Part shown: one piece after another, positions 10,650 to 17,577 of the stretch | Layout: the number at the start of each line of letters is the position of its first letter | How positions within the stretch are numbered: position 1 is the stretch's first letter | Source: Bondarzewia mesenterica | Lineage: Eukaryota > Basidiomycota > Agaricomycetes > Russulales > Bondarzewiaceae | DNA: 17,577 bases | Direction of reading: 5' to 3' | Assembly (NCBI GenBank): GCA_004802705.1 | Contig: SGPL01000505.1 | Location: 1 to 17,577, forward strand | Notes under the pieces: model-generated | The model's input: only the letters and a program-made list of their open reading frames with translations | What the model was told of the DNA's origin: nothing | Database searches by the model: none | Program-made: the position numbers and the translations under genes

Positions 10650-11400
10650 TTTCCTACTTGGTGAATGTAGCGTTGGAGCGGTTCGCCCCCCATGTAGAAC
10701 TGGGCTCCTCGGTAAGTCGACGCGACATGGCGACCGATAATGTCAACCACGCATGAACTATCAGTGTACTCTACACTCCTATGGATGGGAAGGGATGCAT
10801 TCGTAACTCAAGAGGTAGTTACCTGGCTCAATATCCGACGGAATGATGGAGTTGTAGATACCGTCGGGGTGAGGCGGGCTCCACGTTCCGTCGGAGTGCA
10901 GACCGCCTTGGGCAATCTGAACTCGACTGTGAGCAAGTCAGCGGAGCGAATACGAGCCGTTAAAAAATCATACCTCGAACCATCCGGGGCCGGCGACAGT
11001 GTCTGTCTTAGCATCGTCAACAAGTATAGACGAGGTTGGGCCTTGGGTGCGCGCCTTGGTCCCAGTGAGCCTGGGCGCTGGCGATGTTGGGAGGGGGAGT
11101 TGCGCAATTGACGTTGCAAATCTTTCAATCAAACACCGAGTTGATCTTTAGAAGTTCAGGGGAGATACAAAAAAGGAATTACGATATCCTGTCCCAAATT
11201 AAACGTTAGTATTCAGGCAACGACGTTCAGAAAGAAGAAAGCATATGTTGGAGGTCACGTCGGTGACAGGGGGGTCACTGGGGGAGGCAGACCGAGCTGG
11301 CTTCTCAATCAGTGTCATTGACGTTCATGATGGTGAAGCGGACATGGGGCCAACACCGATGAAGCCAGAACAAGCGCGGATAGAACATGGAGACCATAGA
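10650..11400 (-). pseudogene. Decayed AA9 (former GH61) lytic polysaccharide monooxygenase
   Basis: Pieces of an AA9 copper monooxygenase appear in order on the minus strand, in different frames. They are a hydrophobic secretion signal ending LASSVLA (11392-11348), then a mature-type N-terminal His (11346-11344). Next come DPPVTDVTSN (11276-11247), CNVN and IASAQAHWDQGAHPRPNLVY (about 11118-11026). VDDAKTDTVAGPGWFE is followed by a good 57-nt intron (10917-10973). IAQGGLHSDGTWS, IIPSDIEPGNYLL and finally HVASTYRGAQFYMG (to about 10687) complete the series. The last block is the AA9 H-x8-Q-x-Y copper-site motif. Lesions: an extra C in the CCCC run before His1, a TGA at 11305-11307, an indel near 11281-11285, an intron donor reading AT at 11245-11246, an extra A near 11025, and a lost donor after YLL. 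AA9 enzymes oxidatively cleave cellulose outside the cell; this copy cannot encode one. The C-terminal end is missing or degenerate and abuts the SET gene. Confidence 0.85.
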
Positions 11401-12384
11401 TTTTCTAGCGACTGGAGAGCAGCTGGAAGAGACTGGGGGATGTCGCTTTACTGTGTTCTCGATAGCGGAGAGAAACGACACGTAAAAGCTGTGCAGGTTA
11501 ATGATCCGAGAATGAGTTGTGCTGGAGTTGCCAGGAGACATACCGCTCGCATGGCGTAACTTGGAGACACAAGAGTATGTATGCACCACCTGATACCACA
11601 GTATCGGGGGTGAAAAGAGACAATTATGCTGTCGTGAGTTGAAGTCAGAGGACGGAGTATCATCATGTTCCGTCAACGCTCAGAGAGGTAGAAGCTCGGA
11701 TGGAGCTTTGGCAGCTGTTCCTTACCCACAGTTATCCAGTTCCAGTCCGGGCGACGCCACTTGCAAAGGACGGAAGCAATGTAGTCGGTGCAACGGAGCT
11801 TTCCTCATATGCAGCACAGACACGTGGGAAGGTCTTAAGGCTCGAACACCACAGGCACTTACCTTCTGCTCGACACATATATACTGGCCTGCAGATGCAG
11901 CGTCGCGTCCTCAGTATCTGACTTGATACTTGGACGGCCATGTGCAGCTGACAGTGCATAATAAGTTATTATTCCTACCTTGAGCCTGACTGAAGGGTCC
12001 TCTTCACTCAAGTTCAACCCCCCAACGAATTCCGCTGGAGATTGTCAAAATGCAACCACGTAGGGCAAGCAAGGTCTCTGCATATCGACGCTTCTAGATA
12101 TCATTCTGTCTTTCCTGGAGAGAGAAGAGCATGTGAGGTCGGTGATAGGTAAGCGGAACTACTGTAACACCGATTCAAATCTATTACCGTAAGTATTGTT
12201 GGCCGGTGGAACCCGTCAAGCCCGTGGGAACAGCTCATGGGCCTGCCGAAGCTGTGTGTCGGACTCCGCCCTTCATTCCTCTCATAGTCCCACTGCCCGA
12301 GCCGTCCTCTCCTTGCCATAACCCTACTACGCCCTCTGCGGCTCCCCCGTCCCTCATATCCGCTCATCGTTCACTTTTTTCACG
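11401..12384. other. Gene-free spacer between the AA9 relic and the Golgi-protein gene
   Basis: Nearly 1 kb with no supportable gene on either strand; open frames reach at most about 95 codons, with no recognisable motif or splice pattern. The left part would be the former promoter of the AA9 gene. The right part, pyrimidine-rich from about 12,260, should hold the promoter and 5' UTR of the gene starting at 12385. Confidence 0.5.
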
Positions 12385-14323
12385 ATGGCCGTCGATCCGT
12401 TCATGGGCACCAGGGCCCAAAAGGCCTTCATTGCCACTAGTTCGTTCATATTTACAACTTTCACTCACGCTTGATCGTTCTCATGTCCGCATCATATCTG
12501 CAGTTGTCACTCGTAAGGATGTCAAATTCTCAGACGCGTTGTAGTGTTTGATCCCGCGCATGTAGAGGCAATTGTCGTGCTGGTCATGATCTCGATCACA
12601 TTCCGCCTGGTATGTGGTGCAGTGGAGCTCCGCGCATTGGAGGTTGTTCAATGCTCCCCCTTCTTCAGGTCGCAGAGCATGTAGACTTTTCCTCTACGTC
12701 CTACTATAAGGTAATGCCGACAGGCGTGTTTCGTGACCAGTAGCGCTCACGTTCGTTCAGACTCTACCATGTTATTTGGCCCTCTTCTTGCTTGCCGAGT
12801 GAGCAAATGAATAGCTCGGATCGCATACTGAGGCCTCTTAGGTGATACGATTACAGGCTGTTCGAACTGGTGATGGCATTCGACGCTTTGCGGCTACGGA
12901 ACGTCATCCAACTGGTTGGCATCTTGCGTGCGTCTTCCTGGCTGGCTGCATGCTACTGTTAGCTCATGCTCCATATACGCTTTTCAGTCTTCCATTTGGC
13001 CCTTATTGTGTTCGCAGCGCTCCAAGTGCACGAAACGCACACGGCTTTAGTGAGATTGCAGGATTGTAATGGAAGTGACGATTTCGTCGTGAGTGCGACA
13101 TTTCGCAGGATATCAAACCAAATCGCATCTCACACATTGCTTGTTGCTCAGAGATGTGGAGGAGCCCACACGCTCTTCAGGAAAGTGGAGCCTTTTTTGA
13201 TCGTGGTCCCCTGCATCATTGCCGTAGCATGGGTTGCAATTGTGTGGTTCGCCAGAGCGCTCTACGCCGAGTTTGGGTATGTATACGCGTATTTTGCTTC
13301 GAAACACGCGCAGTTTCTGATCTTGATTCAGGTGGGCTATCTTCCGTGTTGTTGGGGCTAATCCAGCTATGAAGAGTAAGTGTCCCAAGGCTATGTCTCT
13401 ATGGCGATGCAAGCAATTGAACCTGTCCCAGCCATGTACCAATTCTACCAGGTCATGATTTGTCTTTTGAAATTCGACTTTTTCTGCTTCACCGGAGTTA
13501 CGATCCAGGTATGTAGCGTCTCTGCCTCACGCGATATCTGATCTCATTGGCCTCGTGTTGATAATTATAGCTCCTTATCGTCGTCCTTGATACCAGTTCT
13601 GCGGAGTTTGGATTGACTGTTGCTGCTATTCCGATTGTTCTCATCCTTCTCATCGGCTGTGGTTTGGCTGTGCAGCGCGAGATTCGATGGTGCGTCTGGA
13701 TTCTCGTCCTCTGTGTTTTCGTTGCTTTACATTGTCCACAGGTTGATGGTTTCATCATTGGTGCTGATGTTGGCTGCGGAGACATACTGTAACTATCCTT
13801 CTATTCATGTGATTTGATGATCAAAGCTGATTTCCTGTTCACATGCAGTCGGTAAGATTTTCTGAATAGTACTAGCTGCTTACTCGCTATAGCGGTAGCT
13901 GACGATTCACGTCAGTATACAAGCTGGTCCGCTTCTTCGAGCCTAGCTCAGAAGCACAATACGAAACTACGCGTGCTACCCTGACGGTCTTTAGTTCGTC
14001 CTTTCCTTACTCCATGCGATTGCATCGGCATTAAGTATCGTCACATCATAGCTATCGTCGCATTCCTCCTCCTCCTAACCACATTTGGCGTTGGCCTCCG
14101 ATGCTTTAACGATTTCGGAAAGGGTCTCGTGACGTCCAAGACATATGGTCAGTGGTATCCATTATGTTTGCGGCGTCCCTCCGCGCGTCCTCGCCGTCAG
14201 CTCATTCTTCCTTTCCCCTGCAATGCAGATGCGCCGCTCTTCAAGCGCAATCAAAACTCCTACGCGAACCCCGAGCAAAAGGGGGATGGAGGTGAGCTCG
14301 AGCCGCGGCTATCCATTGAGTAA
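12385..14323 (+). CDS. UPF0658-type Golgi apparatus multi-pass membrane protein
   Basis: Sixteen exons: 12385-12439, 12504-12512, 12566-12609, 12669-12710, 12761-12798, 12857-12927, 12988-13088, 13152-13276, 13332-13375, 13432-13508, 13571-13689, 13742-13788, 13849-13851, 13916-13993, 14052-14147, 14229-14323. All introns are GT-AG, 50-81 nt, and the frame closes exactly over 347 residues. The product has about eight hydrophobic segments (near 14-36, 52-72, 79-100, 133-156, 184-210, 216-238, 242-262, 280-304). Conserved-looking blocks are MAVDPFMGTRAQK, FDALRLRNVIQL, HKV/RKVEPFLIVVPC, LYAEFGWAIFRVVGANPAMK, CLLKFDFFCFTG and FEPSSEAQYETTRATL. These resemble the fungal UPF0658 Golgi membrane family (S. 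pombe C23H3.04-like), whose biochemical role is not known to me. The polar C-terminal tail is presumably cytosolic. Exons 2 (9 nt) and 13 (3 nt) are micro-exons. Confidence 0.85.
12504..12512 (+). other. 9-nt micro-exon in the Golgi-protein gene
   Basis: TTGTCACTC is flanked by an acceptor ending CTGCAG and a donor GTAAGG. Including it joins FIAT to AIVVLVMISI through I-V-T-Q, the length I expect from the family. Skipping it requires a weaker acceptor and adds or removes residues in the first membrane segment. Confidence 0.65.
13849..13851 (+). other. 3-nt micro-exon (TCG) in the Golgi-protein gene
   Basis: The single codon-length exon TCG lies between an acceptor ending CATGCAG and a donor GTAAGA. 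It supplies the last two bases of a Phe codon and the first of a Val codon, giving AETYFVYKLVRFF. Splicing directly from 13788 to 13916 (a 127-nt intron) is also in frame and gives AETYLYKLV, one residue shorter. Confidence 0.6.
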
Positions 14324-15056
14324 ATATTCCCTGTCTCCGTATTGTTGTGCGCGTTCTGGTGTCGTGTCGGGTGTAGTACGCTCGTTCATCTGTAGCACAT
14401 GCTTCTTTTTTTTTCTTTTCTTTTCTTACTATCTGGGATGAGTAGTATACCGCCCAGAGGGTGCACCGACAGCGTTATTTATTCCCCCATGGAAACGAAC
14501 ATTTTCTTCTTTTTTACGAAAGGGTTTCTAGCTTTGTTCAGCACTTCATATAGCTTCTTCCTGTGCATTGCACCCTCTCTTATTCCCCTTCGTCTCAGCG
14601 ACAGACCGCCATCTTGTTTACCCCCGCGTGTATAAAAGACTCGGAATTATCCATTCCTCTCACCAGTTATAATACCGATCTCTTATTTACCGCCTCTTTG
14701 GAGTGCTTTGAATGAGTGCATGCCCACGGAAATATGCTTTCTGCGCAAATATCAGGCTGCGGTTCTTCATAGAACCGAGTTGGCGATGTCTGTGCAGCAA
14801 CGGGGTGATACAATTCACACAACTGTATCAGGGAAGATGATGACGCTGACACGACGAGTGAGCGTAGCATTCATGAGTCTGGAATCTGGCGTCCATGGTC
14901 AAAAGGGAGGATGAGGAATTCGAGCTCTCTATTGCGATCGATTTATACGGTAAAAAAAACATGGTGTTCACGACATACAAGTACACTCATGATACAGATG
15001 AAATGGCAGCAATTAAGATCAGCGCTGGCCGTCTGCAGAAACAAAACCGATTAGTT
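14324..15056. other. Convergent 3' spacer between the Golgi-protein and FDH genes
   Basis: About 730 nt between two converging stop codons. It contains T-rich stretches (14404-14425, 14505-14515) suited to 3' UTR and polyadenylation of the plus-strand gene. A TATA-like TATAAAAG lies at 14630-14637 without a believable downstream gene. Open frames are short and unconvincing. Nothing else is seen. Confidence 0.5.
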
Positions 15057-16747
15057 TCACGAAAAACAGGAGGAAACCATTCGGNGCTCACAAGNCTTGG
15101 TCTCGTACTTGCCTAAACAACACGACCGAGAAGNATAGGTGGTCAGCAGTNCTCGAAGAAATGCTGAATTCATCAGTTGGCAACTCACCGATGCCAACGA
15201 TGACGTTCGCAGGGTCCTGTGGTTTGCCCTCGAAGAAGTTGCGCAAGATCTCCTTCGTGCCCTCGGCATACCTTCCCTGCGCATCGAGTGTGGTACCGGA
15301 GTAGTCGGGGGGGTCATTCCATTCCCCCCACCGAGGGGGNTCTTCATGTGGCGCCACGGGTGGTCTTTGGGCGCGGGCTGCACATTCCACACNTCGCCGG
15401 CATATCCACGNAGNAGNCCGGCCTTGAGGGCTTCGGCTACGTCGTGCTCGTTGCAGATGGCTCCGCGGGCGGTNTTGACGAGCCAAGCGCCCTGAATGGA
15501 TAGTGGTTTAGTGAGCGGCGTGATGGAGGTGCCGAGAAGAGGGGGTAACAGTACCTTTTTTGAAGTGCTGGAGGAGCTCTTTGTTGACGAGCCCGAGAGT
15601 TCCCTCATGCAGAGGGGTGTTGATAGTGATGATGTCGCACTGAGACACGAAGTCCTGATGGTATACGCCTCGACCTTGAAACTCACAATAACAGCCAGAT
15701 GTGATGCAACGAACCTTCAATTCCTGGACCCGGCGTGCGTTCACAGCCTTCTCGGCCTCTGCGGATTCAGGAGGCATTGCGTGAGGTGGTCAAAGCTGCT
15801 GCGATAGAAATTCAAAACTGANCAGCTGGAAGGGGGTTGTAGTCAAAGTAGAGCAGCTCCTTGCAGTTGAAGGGAAGCAGACGCTGGAGGACGCGGTAGC
15901 CAATGCGTCCGGCGCCAAGTGTACCCACAACCTTGCCCTCAAGGTCGAACGCGTTTCGAGCAATGTCAGAGACTTGCCATTCGCCGCGCTCNATCATTTC
16001 GTGGGCGGNAACGAAGTTTCTAACGAGCAGGAGAATCGACATCATGACTTGCTCGGCGACGGACACAACGTTGGAGCCGGAGACCTGATGATCACGGTGA
16101 GATCGATGNTTTTCAATTACAAATGGTGACCATAACGCACCTCTAGAACTTGAATCTTGTGTTCGACCGCAGCATTGAGGTCAATGTGGTCGGATCCGAC
16201 TCCGGCAGTGACACATATCTTGAGGTTCTTGGCCTGTACGGNGAAANTNTTGAATGATACNGCTGCAACTGGAAGGATAAATGCCAGTGACCTTCGCCAT
16301 NAGATCAGGGGTCAGATATCCCGGATGAAAGGGGGTCGTTATGAGAATGTCAGTCTATGCATATTNTCATTAGCTATCCAGTTCGAACAAATCCTCAGTG
16401 GGGACATACATCNACAATATGCTTCTGGAAGTCGCTATCGGGTCCATCCTTCGAGCCGGTAACCTGATAGACAAGTGTCAAGTCATNCGGCGGCGAGCGT
16501 TGGGTAAAGGGNACGTACGATATATTCATGTCCCAAGGACTCGAGATATTCGCGAATGCCGAGCTAAACANACTGTGTCAGGCACAAGGCATGAGGGAAA
16601 ACANAAACCTCACTTGGTTCTCGACAGTGCCGAGNAGACGAGGCTCTTCTTCCGCAGCCTTGTAACCGTTGTAAAGAATAGCAAGGACCTGAAGTGGACT
16701 TATTGATAAANGAGTCTAGTAGTAACGAGAATGAGCACAACCTTCAT
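15057..16747 (-). CDS. fdh: NAD-dependent formate dehydrogenase
   Basis: Eleven exons in transcript order: 16742-16747, 16614-16688, 16519-16563, 16410-16463, 16292-16354, 16141-16233, 15823-16084, 15715-15758, 15555-15654, 15189-15491, 15057-15112. The product is about 365 residues, normal for the family. FDH oxidises formate to CO2 and reduces NAD+. Visible features: [24 protein letters not shown], the substrate Asn in [11 protein letters not shown] (117), the NAD-binding GAGRIG (169-174) with the ribose-binding Asp in YFDYN (193), catalytic Arg in NTARGA (about 256), and [13 protein letters not shown]. Oddities: the first exon is only ATG-AAG. Many N calls are present, including the first base of intron 7 at 15822. 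A six-A run at exon 9's end has one base too many, and the MTPHYSGT-equivalent codons near 15313-15320 carry a two-base excess that obscures the catalytic His. These look like sequencing errors in a poor region. The frame stays open upstream of the ATG, so a longer N-terminus is possible. Confidence 0.9.
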
Positions 16748-17577
16748 GATGTCGAGAGAGTCTAAGAGGGTAGCTGAGGTGATGTTGCCGGAGTAAGTTG
16801 ACTTGAGATGCAAAGGGGTTGGTGATGTCGAAAAGACCATGACATGGCTNCCNTTAAATATGAGTGTCCGTTCAANGCGATAGGGAGCTCCCGCTGTAAT
16901 TCGGCAGAAGGCATTGGCAATTAGCGAATCAGAGTCACCAAAACTCCCGAGAGGAATGTTCTCCACGCTCCGTACGTACACGAAGAAATGCTTTCTACCC
17001 GGTGGTGCACTCGAGGAGTCGGAACACACTGGCCCCAATTTAGAAGAGGCGGCGTCTTGACGCGCCTCCAACATCCCGAAANTGGGTCACATGCACCACA
17101 TTCCGGATCACACTCACTCACCGATTTCCTCCCTCTCTCCCTGCTGACGAGTCTCGGTCGAATCAGACTCCCTCGATACCTAAAANGAACGTTCTTCGAG
17201 CGTTCCTAACGTGCACGACCCAATACTTGCCGCAGCCCACGGGCAAAGTACTGGTAAAAATAAATCTGTGANATTCTATGCGCGGCTTTCATGACTTGAA
17301 CGAGGACGAGTATTTTTAGGAGCTCGATGACTTACCCTCCGATTCTCCGTNGGACANCGAACGTAGCAGCCTTTTTGAGTTCGTGTGCAGCACAGCGCCC
17401 NTGCCAGGTGGGTTGCCAGTCGGAGAACACGGGNNNNCNNTCGCAATGGTTTGTATTAGTAATTCGAGCAACGCGGCATGTCCGCGTCNACNAAAATGCG
17501 ATTGGTAAATCGTGAGNCCCTGAGGCCTTGAGGNCTTNANNNTNNNNTCGNNNGNTAGCGGTCCNCTAGCNNTCNNC
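16748..17577. other. Upstream region of FDH; low-quality sequence end
   Basis: This holds the presumed promoter and 5' leader of the formate dehydrogenase gene. A minus-strand frame stays open from 17074 into the FDH ATG, but it contains N calls and shows no clear targeting peptide. N density rises sharply from about 17,430, so nothing reliable can be called there. Confidence 0.5.

Noticed and set aside
10740..11111. 123-codon plus-strand open frame
   Set aside because: It is antisense to the AA9 relic, where the minus strand shows several family motifs; the plus-strand product has no recognisable features.
12966..13361. 131-codon open frame in the Golgi-protein region
   Set aside because: It reads through introns at 12928-12987, 13089-13151 and 13277-13331. 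The spliced model explains it better and preserves the membrane-protein pattern.
14630..14637. TATA box (TATAAAAG) for a small downstream gene near 14712
   Set aside because: The 42-codon frame starting at 14712 has no recognisable features or splice pattern, and the region is the 3' spacer of two convergent genes.
15057..15686. 209-codon minus-strand open frame as a stand-alone gene
   Set aside because: It runs through FDH introns (15492-15554 and 15113-15188). Only its middle part is genuine FDH sequence.
15057..16747. FDH as a pseudogene
   Set aside because: All frame problems fall at homopolymers in a stretch full of N calls, while motifs and splice sites are intact, so sequence error is more likely than decay.
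1..17577. tRNA genes, CRISPR arrays, transposons or viral relics
   Set aside because: I looked for cloverleaf-like T-loop and anticodon patterns, regularly spaced repeats, long terminal or inverted repeats, and transposase or polymerase motifs, and saw none that held up.

Overview
The window looks like genomic DNA from a filamentous basidiomycete, most likely a mushroom-forming agaricomycete. The genes are broken into many short exons by GT-AG introns of about 49-81 nt. The recognisable products (NAD-dependent formate dehydrogenase, a UPF0658-type Golgi membrane protein, an AA9 polysaccharide monooxygenase relic, a YMR226C-like dehydrogenase) fit such a fungus. There is no operon structure, no prokaryotic signal, and no mobile element or CRISPR array that I can see. 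From about 15,085 onward the sequence contains many N calls and becomes unreliable by 17,400, so that end is low-quality draft sequence.

Layout: 1-1039 holds no gene I can support. 1040-2754 (+) is a six-exon gene for a 475-residue protein with a CCCH-like zinc finger, basic nuclear-localisation clusters and a C-terminal coiled coil. 3135-7028 (+) is a four-exon gene for a 1240-residue Ser/Pro-rich, probably disordered nuclear protein, with ACGCG (MCB-like) elements just upstream. 7241-8400 (-) is a seven-exon short-chain dehydrogenase of 271 residues, very like yeast YMR226C. It is divergent from 8802-10577 (+), a SET-domain lysine methyltransferase with a substrate-binding C-terminal domain and one unresolved frame break. 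Tail to tail with it, 10650-11400 (-) is a decayed AA9 lytic polysaccharide monooxygenase carrying several independent lesions. 12385-14323 (+) is a UPF0658 Golgi membrane protein gene of 16 exons, whose reading frame closes perfectly over 347 residues only if 9-nt and 3-nt micro-exons are used. 15057-16747 (-) is NAD-dependent formate dehydrogenase in 11 exons, with N calls and small frame errors.

The genes do not form an evident pathway. FDH would oxidise formate to CO2 with NAD+ in one-carbon metabolism. The SDR probably acts on 3-hydroxy acids with NADP+. The AA9 relic is a lost lignocellulose-degrading enzyme. The most notable points are the micro-exons, the multi-lesion AA9 pseudogene beside intact genes, a probable GC-AG intron in the SDR, and a large uncharacterised protein with cell-cycle-like signals (MCB-like promoter elements, many S/T-P sites, a candidate PP1-docking motif). 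No convincing new multi-gene system was found. All exon models were derived by hand from splice signals, reading frame and remembered family motifs, without database searches.
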